Below, piece after piece: positions 48,312-55,616 of a stretch of 64,000 bases of DNA. The stretch is taken from NCBI GenBank assembly GCA_017484085.1, contig JAFUTW010000035.1, positions 1-64,000 on the forward strand. Direction: 5' to 3'. Both the position numbers and the translations under genes were made by a program. Numbering within the stretch: the stretch's first letter is position 1; each line of letters opens with the position of its first letter. Source of the DNA: Clostridia bacterium (GTDB taxonomy: Bacteria; Bacillota; Clostridia; Christensenellales; Aristaeellaceae). Below the pieces are notes generated by a model that had not been told where the DNA came from, made no database searches, and saw nothing but the letters and a program-made list of their open reading frames with translations.

Positions 48312-49406
48312 TTACAGCGGCAGCAGCCGTCCGCTTTTTATCCCCGTGATCCCCAGCCCGGCGCCTTCCGAGACGGTGATCGTCTTTTCATCGAATACCG
48401 CGCCGCCCAGCACCGGGTCCTCGCTGCAGAGCACAGGCCCGTCCAGATCGACCTTAGTGATGATGTCCCGGGCGCAGGCCAGGTGCACCGCCGCATTGAC
48501 GCTGATCTTCGCCTCCAGCATGCAGCCCAGCATGCACTCTACGCCGTAGATTTCCGCCGCCGAAGCGATGCGCAGCGCATTGGTGAGCCCGCCGCACTTC
48601 ATCAGCTTGATGTTCACGAGGTCCGCCGCGTGCGTCTGCATCACCGTCAGCGCGTCCTTCGGGGAGAAGACGCTCTCATCCGCCAGCACGGGCACATCGC
48701 TGTGCCGCGTCACGTAGGCAAGGCCTTCCAAATCCTGCGCCGCGACCGGCTGCTCCACCAGCTCCAGCCCGAGGCCGCGGGACTGCATCTCGTTTAAGAT
48801 GCGCACCGCCTCGCGGGGGCGCCACGCCTGATTGGCGTCGATGCGCAGCCGGATGTCCGGCCCCGCCGCCTTCCGCACCGCAGAAAGCCGCTCGGTATCC
48901 AGCGCGGGGTTGACGCCCACCTTGACCTTGAGCGTATCGTAGCCGCGGCGCACCGCGTCCTGCGCATCCCTCGCCATCTCCTCCGGATCGTTCACGCTGA
49001 TGGTGATGTCCGTCGTGATCTGCCGTCTGCTGCCGCCCAGCATCCTGTAGACGGGCACGCCCAGCCCCTTGCCCCAGAGATCCCAGAGGGCGATATCCAC
49101 GGCGGCCTTCGCGCTGCCGTTGTGCACCAGCGCGCCCTGCACGGCTGCCGCACAGCCCTGCAGGTCCTCCGCGTCCCTCCCGATGAGGCGGGGCGCGATG
49201 TAATCGCGGATGGCCCCGATTATGGCATCCGCCGTGTCGCCGGTGATCGCCGCCGTCGGCGGCGCTTCGCCCCAGCCGACAAGACCGTTGTCCGCGACGA
49301 CCTGCACCACGATATCCTCCACGCTGTCCACCCTGCGCAGCGCCGTCTTGAACGGCACCCGCAGCGGCACGCTGATGCGCCCCAGCCTGACTTCGGTGAT
49401 CTTCAT
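48312..49406 (-). CDS. Dipeptide epimerase (enolase superfamily)
   Basis: 364 residues. The catalytic KxK is in TLKVKVGVNP near 163-165; metal ligands are Asp in RIDANQAW, Glu in VEQPV and Asp in VLADES; the second catalytic Lys is in NIKLMKCGG. This is the L-Ala-D/L-Glu epimerase type, which inverts the second residue of dipeptides, often from peptidoglycan turnover. The exact dipeptide is not set. Own promoter at 49445-49473, ribosome site GAAGGAGG before ATG 49406. Confidence 0.85.
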   Translation of the reverse strand: MKITEVRLGRISVPLRVPFKTALRRVDSVEDIVVQVVADNGLVGWGEAPPTAAITGDTADAIIGAIRDYIAPRLIGRDAEDLQGCAAAVQGALVHNGSAKAAVDIALWDLWGKGLGVPVYRMLGGSRRQITTDITISVNDPEEMARDAQDAVRRGYDTLKVKVGVNPALDTERLSAVRKAAGPDIRLRIDANQAWRPREAVRILNEMQSRGLGLELVEQPVAAQDLEGLAYVTRHSDVPVLADESVFSPKDALTVMQTHAADLVNIKLMKCGGLTNALRIASAAEIYGVECMLGCMLEAKISVNAAVHLACARDIITKVDLDGPVLCSEDPVLGGAVFDEKTITVSEGAGLGITGIKSGRLLPL

Positions 49407-49444
49407 ACCTGTCCTCCTTCAAGAACCCATACCATGATGCCGGT

Positions 49445-49473
49445 ATTGTAGCCTTCTTTTTCACGGATGTAAA
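49445..49473 (-). promoter_or_regulatory. Promoter of dipeptide epimerase gene
   Basis: Minus strand TTTACA (49473-49468), 17-nt spacer, TACAAT (49450-49445). Confidence 0.65.
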
Positions 49474-49501
49474 GCGTTCTTCATTTTTTGAATGCAGGGG
49501 G

Positions 49502-49530
49502 TTGACAATTTGAAAACACCGCGTTATAAT
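49502..49530 (+). promoter_or_regulatory. trpX: Promoter of T-box/trpXYZ operon
   Basis: Perfect consensus TTGACA (49502-49507), 17-nt spacer, TATAAT (49525-49530). Transcription should start about 49537, at the 5' edge of the T-box leader. Confidence 0.85.
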
Positions 49531-49536
49531 CCCCGC

Positions 49537-49803
49537 ATAAACCGTTTGACGGAAGAGAAGTAAGGGTTTATCGCTGGCAAAGAGAGCCGCCGTCGGTGAG
49601 AGTGCGGTACAGAGACGCCCTGAAATGGACTTCCCGAGGGCCCTGTCAACAGGCACCGCCTTATTAGACAGGGACGGGACGCAGGCCCGTTATCAGGCTG
49701 CACCGTATGTTGGTACGGGTTAAGCGGGCCGCAAGGCCAAGATGAGTGGCACCACGGAAGCAATTCCGCCTCATGTTTCAGAGGAAACATGGGGCGTTTT
49801 TCA
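49537..49803 (+). promoter_or_regulatory. T-box leader, tryptophan-specific
   Basis: Uncharged-tRNA-sensing leader. Stem I includes AAGAGAAGTAAG and the loop GGTGAGAG; on its 3' side TGAAATGGACTTCC places UGG (49626-49628) followed by A in the specifier loop, reading Trp. The antiterminator is clear: ATGAG (49742-49746) pairs CTCAT (49770-49774) and CGGAA (49755-49759) pairs TTCCG (49764-49768), leaving the bulge UGGCACCA. UGGC would pair the 3' end GCCA, i.e. discriminator G73, which bacterial tRNA-Trp has. The competing terminator is at 49767-49801. Uncharged tRNA-Trp thus should switch on the transporter genes. Confidence 0.9.
49767..49803 (+). terminator. T-box regulated terminator
   Basis: Stem 49767-49779 with 49784-49796 (one G-U), AGAG loop, followed by TTTTT. 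Mutually exclusive with the antiterminator because both use 49767-49774. Confidence 0.93.
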
Positions 49804-49869
49804 TTTCGGTGCCTCCGCCGCTTTCCCGCACGTCCCCCACGACCATGCAAAAAAGCAGGAGGTACCACA

Positions 49870-50892
49870 ATGAAGCGCATCACAGCCATCGTCCTCACCC
49901 TCGCACTCGTGCTCAGCGCCGCATTCGCGCTCGCGGAAGGCACAAGCTACAAGGTCGGCATCTGCAACTTCGTGGATGACGCCAGCCTCAACCAGATCGT
50001 GGAGAACATCCAGGCCCGCCTCGGCGAGATCGCCGCGGAAAAGGGCGTCACCTTCGAGATCCTCTATGACAACTGCAACGCGGACGCCAGCGTCATGCAG
50101 CAGATCATCGCCAACTTCTTCGCGGAGGATGCGGATCTGCTGGTCGGCATCGCCACCCCCGTCGCCATGACCATGCAGGCCATGACCGAGGAAAACGGCG
50201 TGCCCGTCGTCTTCGCCGCGGTTTCCGATCCCCTCTCCGCTGGGCTGGTGGACAGCCTGGAAGCCCCCGGCGCCAACATCACCGGCACCTCCGATTACCT
50301 GGATACGGGCGCGGTGCTGAACCTCATCTTCGCAGCCGATCCGGAAGCTGACCTCGTCGGCCTGCTCTATGACGTCGGCCAGGATGCCTCCGCCACACCG
50401 ATCGAGCACGCAAAGGCCGATCTGGATGCGCGCGGCGTCGCTTACCGCGAGTATACCGGCACCACCGTCGCCGAGGTCATCCAGGCGGCAGACGCGCTCA
50501 TCGCTGACGGCGTGGACGCGGTCTTCACCCCCACTGACAACACCATCATGACGGCGGAGCTCTCCATCTACGAGGCCCTGGCCGAGGCGGGCATCCCCCA
50601 TTACACCGGCGCGGACTCCTTCGCCCTCAACGGCGCTTTCCTGGGCTACGGCGTCGATTACGCCAACCTGGGCCGCGAGACGGGCGACATGATCGCGGAG
50701 ATCCTGGTGGACGGCGCCGATCCCGCGGCGACCCCGGTTCGGACGTTTGACAACGGCACGGCCACGGTGAACACGGAGACCTGCGCGGCCATCGGCCTCG
50801 ACTTCGACACCGTATCCGCCGCCTTCGCGCCCTACTGCACCAAGGTTCAGCCCATCACCACCGCCGAGAGCTTCGACGATCTGGCGAAGTAA
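49870..50892 (+). CDS. trpX: Tryptophan ABC transporter substrate-binding protein
   Basis: 340 residues, ABC_sub_bind (TrpX-like) family. Signal peptide ends AFALA|EG with no lipobox cysteine. Core KVGICNFVDDASLNQIVENI, VGIATPVAMTMQAM, VPVVFAAVSDPL, TGTSDYLD and VDAVFTPTDNTIM. Start ATG 49870 follows AGGAGG. Directly after the Trp T-box, with a permease and ATPase of the matching type downstream. Tryptophan as the ligand is inference from the leader and family. Confidence 0.82.
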   Translation: MKRITAIVLTLALVLSAAFALAEGTSYKVGICNFVDDASLNQIVENIQARLGEIAAEKGVTFEILYDNCNADASVMQQIIANFFAEDADLLVGIATPVAMTMQAMTEENGVPVVFAAVSDPLSAGLVDSLEAPGANITGTSDYLDTGAVLNLIFAADPEADLVGLLYDVGQDASATPIEHAKADLDARGVAYREYTGTTVAEVIQAADALIADGVDAVFTPTDNTIMTAELSIYEALAEAGIPHYTGADSFALNGAFLGYGVDYANLGRETGDMIAEILVDGADPAATPVRTFDNGTATVNTETCAAIGLDFDTVSAAFAPYCTKVQPITTAESFDDLAK

Positions 50893-51190
50893 ACCCCTCC
50901 GCCGTCGGCATGCCGATCCTCCGCAAACACTTCCACCATCGGCAAAGCCGACGGTCCCCCTCCCCTTTCAGGGGAGGCAGGCCCTCTCCGTCATGCCTTG
51001 CGGCATGACACCTCCCCCAGAGTGGGAGGCAAGGGCATCGCTAAAAGCTTTCTCAGCCTTGGCTCCCCTTCGCAGGGGAGCTGTCAGCCCACTAGGGCTG
51101 ACTGAGGGGTTTTCCCCTTGGCTCCCCCTCCGGGGGAGCTGTCGAGCAAGGCCCGGCTGAGAGGGCTTTCCCCGCCCGAAAAGGCTTCCG
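50893..51190. repeat. Cluster 3 of GC-rich palindromic intergenic repeats
   Basis: About 300 bases between the binding-protein and permease genes of one transport system. It holds palindromes (CCCCTTTCAGGGG, CATGCCTTGCGGCATG, CCCCTTCGCAGGGG, CCCCCTCCGGGGG) and GGGGAGCTGTC units like clusters 1 and 2. No gene supported. Confidence 0.75.
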
Positions 51191-51231
51191 TTTCTTATCG
51201 TATTCAATACTCTGCAATCAGGAAGGCAAAC

Positions 51232-52164
51232 ATGGAACTATCGAAGATTCTGGATCTGGGTCAAACCGCATTGGAGCTGGGGCTGGTCAACTCCCTGACC
51301 GTCCTGGCCCTCTTTCTCAGCTACTCCATGCTGAATGTCTGCGATCTGTCTACGGACGGCTGCTTTACCCTGGGCGCCGTGGTGGGCGCGGTGGTCGCCA
51401 TCTCCGGCCATCCGCTGCTCTCCATCCCCGCCGCCATGCTGGCCGGCTCCGTCTCGGGCCTCGTCACCGCGACGCTGCAGACGCGCATGGGCGTCCAGTC
51501 CCTGCTGGCGGGCATCGTGGTCAACTCCGCGCTGTACTCCGTCAACATGGCCATCTCCGGCAACAAGGCCCAGCTGGCCATGAACAAGACGGAAACCGTC
51601 TTTACCATGGCCAAGCGCCTCCTCGCCGGCACGCCGCTTTCCGGCGCCTACCGGCTCATCGTGGAGCTGATCGCGGTCTGCCTCATCGTGCTGTTCCTCT
51701 CCGCCTTCCTCAAAACCAAGCTGGGGCTGTCCATCCGCGCCACCGGCAGCAATGCGGATATGGTCCGCTCCTCCTCCATCAACCCCGTCTTCACCACGAC
51801 GGTGGGCCTTTGCATCTCCAACAGCTTCACCGCGCTGTCCGGCTGCCTCATGGCGCAGCAGGGCAAGAGCTACGACATCAACCTGGGCAGCGGCATGGTC
51901 ACCGTTGCGCTGGCCTCCCTGCTCATCGGCGGCGTCTTCTTCGGGCGCAGCGGCGTCACCCTCCGGGCCGTCGGCGCCGTGGTCGGCGCCTTCCTCTTCC
52001 GCGTCATCTACGCTGTCGCGCTGCGCTTCAAGATGCCTGGCTTCATGCTGAAGGCCGTCTCCGCCGTCATCGTCGTCATCGCCATCTCCGGGCCCTATCT
52101 GCGGGAGCAGGGAAAGCTGCTGCTCCGCCGCAGGCGCAGCGGAAGGGAGGCGGGCGTATGCTGA
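51232..52164 (+). CDS. trpY: Tryptophan ABC transporter permease
   Basis: A 310-residue multi-span permease of the branched-chain-type/TrpY group: SLTVLALFLSYSMLNVCDLSTDG near the N-terminus (given in part), GVQSLLAGIVVNSALYSVNM, and the loop IRATGSNADMVRSSSIN. ATG 51232 follows a GGAAGG site. The stop overlaps the ATPase start by 7 nt. Separated from trpX by the repeat cluster. Confidence 0.82.
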   Translation: MELSKILDLGQTALELGLVNSLTVLALFLSYSMLNVCDLSTDGCFTLGAVVGAVVAISGHPLLSIPAAMLAGSVSGLVTATLQTRMGVQSLLAGIVVNSALYSVNMAISGNKAQLAMNKTETVFTMAKRLLAGTPLSGAYRLIVELIAVCLIVLFLSAFLKTKLGLSIRATGSNADMVRSSSINPVFTTTVGLCISNSFTALSGCLMAQQGKSYDINLGSGMVTVALASLLIGGVFFGRSGVTLRAVGAVVGAFLFRVIYAVALRFKMPGFMLKAVSAVIVVIAISGPYLREQGKLLLRRRRSGREAGVC

Positions 52165-52949
52165 AGCTCTCCCATCTCGACAAGACCTTCAATCCCGGCA
52201 CCGCGGACGCCAAGCGCGCCCTGTGCGATCTCTCGCTGCATGTGAACCCGGGCGACTTCATCTCCATCATCGGGGCCAACGGCGCCGGCAAATCGACGCT
52301 GTTCAACGCCATCTGCGGCAGCTTCTTCACGGACAGCGGCACCATCCTGCTGGGCGGCGAGGACATCACCATGCAGCCCGAACACGTGCGCGCCCGGCAG
52401 ATCGGCCGTCTCTTCCAGGATCCAATGCGCGGCACTGCGCCCGACATGACCATCGAAGAGAACCTGGCCGTCGCGGCAGGCATGCGCACCTGGCTCTCCC
52501 GCGTCACCTCCAAGGACAGACGCGCCTTCCGGGACCGCCTCGCTACGCTGGGGATGGGCCTGGAGGACAGGATGAGCCAGCGCGTGGGGCTGCTCTCCGG
52601 CGGACAGCGTCAGGCCCTCACCCTGCTGATGGCCACCTACAACCCGCCCCGTCTGCTCCTGCTGGATGAACACACCGCGGCGCTCGACCCCGGCACCGCC
52701 GAAAAGGTGCTGGCGATCACCCGCCAGACCGTGGAGCAATACAGCATCACCTGCCTCATGATCACCCACAATATGCAGTCCGCGCTGGATCTGGGCAACC
52801 GGACGATCATGATGGACGACGGCCGGATCATCTACGACGTCTCCGGTGAGGAGCGCAGCAGCCTCACCATACACGATCTTACCGCCCGCTTCCGTGACGC
52901 GCGCGGGCGCGAACTGGACAACGACCGGATGCTGCTGGGCAACGTTTGA
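52158..52949 (+). CDS. trpZ: Tryptophan ABC transporter ATP-binding protein
   Basis: A 263-residue ATPase with Walker A GANGAGKST, Q-loop GRLFQDPM, signature LLSGGQRQAL, Walker B LLLLDEHTAALDP and switch His in LMITHNM. Note DEHTAAL where most ABC proteins have DEPTSAL; TrpZ/PhnC-like ones do carry H. Start ATG 52158 with GGGAGG; the frame upstream is within trpY. Confidence 0.85.
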   Translation: MLKLSHLDKTFNPGTADAKRALCDLSLHVNPGDFISIIGANGAGKSTLFNAICGSFFTDSGTILLGGEDITMQPEHVRARQIGRLFQDPMRGTAPDMTIEENLAVAAGMRTWLSRVTSKDRRAFRDRLATLGMGLEDRMSQRVGLLSGGQRQALTLLMATYNPPRLLLLDEHTAALDPGTAEKVLAITRQTVEQYSITCLMITHNMQSALDLGNRTIMMDDGRIIYDVSGEERSSLTIHDLTARFRDARGRELDNDRMLLGNV

Positions 52950-52972
52950 CAAGAACCTCTGAAAGGAACCGT

Positions 52973-54202
52973 ATGACTCTCCTGTGTCTTCTCATTCTGC
53001 TGGCGCTGCTGACCGCCGTGCCGAACCTTGCCCTGGCCGAGGGCGGCTTTAACATCGCCGTCGCCACGGATATGCACTATATCTCTCCGCGCCTGACTGA
53101 CAGGGGCGCGGCCTTTTCGCGCGTCGTCACCAACGCGGACGGCAAGGTGACCTTTTACGCCGAGGAGCTTCTCTCCGCCTTCGTGGAGCAGATCCTCTCC
53201 GAGCCGCCGGACGCGCTGATCCTCCCCGGAGACCTCACCTTCAACGGTGCGGTGGAAAGCCACGAGGATCTCGCCGAAAAGCTTCGGCCCGTGCTTCATG
53301 CGGGCATCCCGGTCTTCGTCATCCCCGGCAATCACGACATCGCCTACCGCAACGCCGCCCGCTTCTCCGGCGACGGGTATGAGCGCATTCCCTCCCCCGG
53401 TTCTGCGCAGTTTGCCGAGATCTGGCACGACTTCGGCTACGATCAGGCGCTTTCGCGCGATGCGGCTTCTCTCAGCTACATCGCACAGCTCGCCCCCGGG
53501 TGGCGTCTTCTCCTGATCGACGTGAACACAGAGGATGCGCCCGGCAAACTGAAGGATGAAACCATCGCTTGGGCGTCAGACGTCCTCAGGGAAGCAAAGG
53601 CCGCCGGCTGCCGCGTCCTCTCCGTCAGCCATCAGACGCTGCTGCGCCACAACCCGCTCTTTGAAGAAGGCTTCCGCATGGCAAACGCCGCGCCGCTGGT
53701 GACCCTGCTGGAAGAGAATTCGGCCCTCCACCTGTCCGGGCATATGCACATCCAGCACATCGCCGAAAGCGAAAACGGTCTCACGGAGATCACATGCTCC
53801 GCACTCGCCGTGCAGCCCTGCCAGTTCGGCCTGCTGACCCTCGCGCCGGATTCCCTCGATTTCCGCACCGTAAAGACGGATGTCTCCGGCTGGGCCAAGC
53901 GGCACAACCAGACCGACCGCAATCTGCTGGACTTCGCCGGCTACGCGCTCTCCTTCTTCGCCTCCAACACCGTGCGCCAGTCCGCCGCGCCCCTGCGCAA
54001 GGCGGAAAATCTGGATCAGATCCTGCTGTGGCTCATCAACACCAACATCGGCTACTTTTCCGGCAGGCTGCAAAACGCGAAGACGAACGACGAAGCCATC
54101 CGGCTGCTGATGAACCGCGCGCCCTTCTGGGGCGTCTACATGAAGAGCATCCTCCCCGATATCGGGCACGACTACACGACGCTTTCACTTCCGCTGAGGT
54201 AA
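52973..54202 (+). CDS. Secreted calcineurin-like metallophosphoesterase
   Basis: 409 residues with a signal peptide (about 1-22, LALA|EG). Metal ligands are seen in ATDMHY, LPGDLTFNGAVESHE, VIPGNHDIAY, VSHQTLL and LSGHMHIQH, the five-block phosphoesterase set. A helical C-terminal third (about 300-409) has no recognised domain. Exported enzyme cleaving phosphomonoesters or -diesters; substrate unknown. It lies 23 nt after trpZ and 3 nt before the DUF554 gene, so could share the T-box transcript. Start ATG 52973 follows GAAAGGA. Confidence 0.85.
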   Translation: MTLLCLLILLALLTAVPNLALAEGGFNIAVATDMHYISPRLTDRGAAFSRVVTNADGKVTFYAEELLSAFVEQILSEPPDALILPGDLTFNGAVESHEDLAEKLRPVLHAGIPVFVIPGNHDIAYRNAARFSGDGYERIPSPGSAQFAEIWHDFGYDQALSRDAASLSYIAQLAPGWRLLLIDVNTEDAPGKLKDETIAWASDVLREAKAAGCRVLSVSHQTLLRHNPLFEEGFRMANAAPLVTLLEENSALHLSGHMHIQHIAESENGLTEITCSALAVQPCQFGLLTLAPDSLDFRTVKTDVSGWAKRHNQTDRNLLDFAGYALSFFASNTVRQSAAPLRKAENLDQILLWLINTNIGYFSGRLQNAKTNDEAIRLLMNRAPFWGVYMKSILPDIGHDYTTLSLPLR

Positions 54203-54205
54203 AAC

Positions 54206-54919
54206 ATGATCGGACTCGGAACGCTTATCAACTGCGCGATGGTGCTGCTGGGCGGCGCCGTAGGCCTCCTCTTCGGCCGGGCGATCCGGCAGGAGGTCCA
54301 GCGCGTCATGACGATCGCCTGCGGACTTTCCTCCGCTTTCATCGGCGCTTCCGGAACGCTGGCCCGCATGCTCGCGCTGGAAAACGGAAGCCTCACCTCC
54401 GGCGGCGCGATGCTGCTGGTCATCTCCCTCGTGCTGGGCGGTCTGACCGGCGCGCTGCTGGATATCGAAGGCAAGCTGGAGCGGCTCGGCCTGTGGCTGC
54501 GCCGCAAGAGCCACAGCGAAGGCGATTCCCGCTTTATGGATGGGTTCACCTCCGCCGCCTTCACCATCTGCATCGGCGCGATGGCGATCATCGGGCCCAT
54601 GAACGACGCCCTCTATCACGACTACTCCCTGCTCGTCACCAAGGGCATCCTGGACTGCATCATCGTGATGGCGCTCTCCGCCTCCCTCGGCCGAGGCGCT
54701 GTCTTTTCCGTCGTCCCCCTCTTCCTCTTTCAGGGCGCGATGACGCTGCTCGCCTGCCTGGTCGGCCCGCTGCTCTCCGACGCGGCGCTCGCGAACCTCT
54801 CCTGCGTCGGCAATTCTCTCATCTTCTGTGTGGGCGTCAACCTTATGTTCGATACGAAGCTCCCCGTCGCCAACCTGCTCCCCTCCCTCATCGTCGCCTG
54901 TGTGATGGCGCTCTTCTGA
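54206..54919 (+). CDS. DUF554-family membrane protein
   Basis: A 237-residue protein with about six to seven spans; the N-terminus GLGTLINCAMVLLGGAVGLLFG, SAAFTICIGAMAIIGPMND and GVNLMFDTKLPVANLLPS match DUF554 (given in part). Function unknown; proposed transporter-like. Follows the phosphoesterase by 3 nt. Confidence 0.88.
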   Translation: MIGLGTLINCAMVLLGGAVGLLFGRAIRQEVQRVMTIACGLSSAFIGASGTLARMLALENGSLTSGGAMLLVISLVLGGLTGALLDIEGKLERLGLWLRRKSHSEGDSRFMDGFTSAAFTICIGAMAIIGPMNDALYHDYSLLVTKGILDCIIVMALSASLGRGAVFSVVPLFLFQGAMTLLACLVGPLLSDAALANLSCVGNSLIFCVGVNLMFDTKLPVANLLPSLIVACVMALF

Positions 54920-54946
54920 TCCCGCGACGAAGTTTTCAAAAAAGGC

Positions 54947-54975
54947 TTGCATTTGCCTCCTCACCGTGCTATAAT
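54947..54975 (+). promoter_or_regulatory. Promoter of tRNA-Ala
   Basis: TTGCAT (54947-54952), 17-nt spacer, TATAAT (54970-54975). A roughly 80-nt leader with small hairpins precedes the tRNA. Confidence 0.75.
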
Positions 54976-55059
54976 CTCACACGTTCCCGCAAGGGAGCCG
55001 GGCTTTTCCGGAGCCTTTCAATCCGGCAATTGAATACCGGCGAGAGCCGGAGGTTGTTC

Positions 55060-55135
55060 GGGGCATTAGCACAGTTGGTAGCGCGCGACATTCGCATTGT
55101 CGAGGTCAGGGGTTCGACTCCCCTATGCTCCACCA
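55060..55135 (+). tRNA. tRNA-Ala(CGC)
   Basis: 76 nt with encoded CCA. Acceptor GGGGCAT pairs ATGCTCC with the G3-U70 wobble that marks alanine tRNAs. D-arm GCAC-AGTTGGTA-GCGC, anticodon stem CGACA/TGTCG with loop TTCGCAT gives anticodon CGC. T-arm AGGGG-TTCGACT-CCCCT, discriminator A73. Its last 27 nt recur at 59747-59773. Confidence 0.97.
55109..55135 (+). repeat. attL-like copy: 3' end of tRNA-Ala
   Basis: 27-nt segment from the T-arm to CCA. It matches 59747-59773 with one difference (C55115 versus T59753). Confidence 0.85.
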
Positions 55136-55138
55136 CCC

Positions 55139-55175
55139 AAAGAAAGAAGATTTTTAAAAGGTCTTCTTTCTTTTC
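55139..55175 (+). terminator. Terminator of tRNA-Ala
   Basis: Stem AAAGAAAGAAGA (55139-55150) with TCTTCTTTCTTT (55162-55173), then TTC and T-rich sequence. Confidence 0.8.
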
Positions 55176-55244
55176 TTCTCTTTTTCCTTTTCTCTTCTCT
55201 CTTCCGGGGGACACTGTTACCCTTCGACCCCAAGGAGGAGCGTC

Positions 55245-55415
55245 ATGAGAAACTACTACGCCGACCCCACAGCCAACACTGCCATCGCCAACGTGGACCG
55301 CGAGCGGCGCCGGGAGGAGCGCCGCCGGCAGGAAGCCGAGCGCCGCGCCCGGCAGGGCGGACAGCAGGACACCAGCAGGGAAACGGGCCGCAGCAGCCGG
55401 AACGGAAACAGCTGA
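55245..55415 (+). CDS. Small Arg/Glu-rich hypothetical protein
   Basis: 56 residues (MRNYYADPT start, then an Arg/Glu-rich likely helix ERRREERRRQEAERR and a polar tail). Good ribosome site AAGGAGGAG before ATG 55245 and a terminator at 55426-55458, so it looks real. GC-rich, unlike the rest of the island. I do not recognise it. Confidence 0.55.
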   Translation: MRNYYADPTANTAIANVDRERRREERRRQEAERRARQGGQQDTSRETGRSSRNGNS

Positions 55416-55425
55416 AAACAATGGG

Positions 55426-55458
55426 GTGCACCGCCGAGAATGGCAGTGCACTCTTTTT
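55426..55458 (+). terminator. Terminator of small Arg-rich gene
   Basis: GTGCAC-CGCC / GGC-A-GTGCAC hairpin followed by TCTTTTT. Confidence 0.75.
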
Positions 55459-55564
55459 ATGTTCTCATCTGCTGATACCTATCAAGCATGTATTCTGCAC
55501 AATATTTGGAATTCGCTCCACTAAAGCAAACGTGGCAGCAGAGATGCTTTCCCACCATGTGAAG

Positions 55565-55600
55565 TAAAATGGGACTGCCGCACCTTAATGCAGCAGCCCC
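55565..55600 (-). terminator. Terminator of flavin reductase gene
   Basis: On the minus strand GGGGCTGC (55600-55593) pairs GCAGTCCC (55578-55571), followed by ATTTTAC. Confidence 0.6.
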
Positions 55601-55616
55601 TAAAGCAGATATTATG

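Noticed and set aside
49621-49630. AUG (Met) as the T-box specifier codon
   Set aside because: UGG is followed by the conserved A, and the bulge UGGC pairs with G73 of tRNA-Trp, not A73 of tRNA-Met. The downstream genes are TrpXYZ-type.
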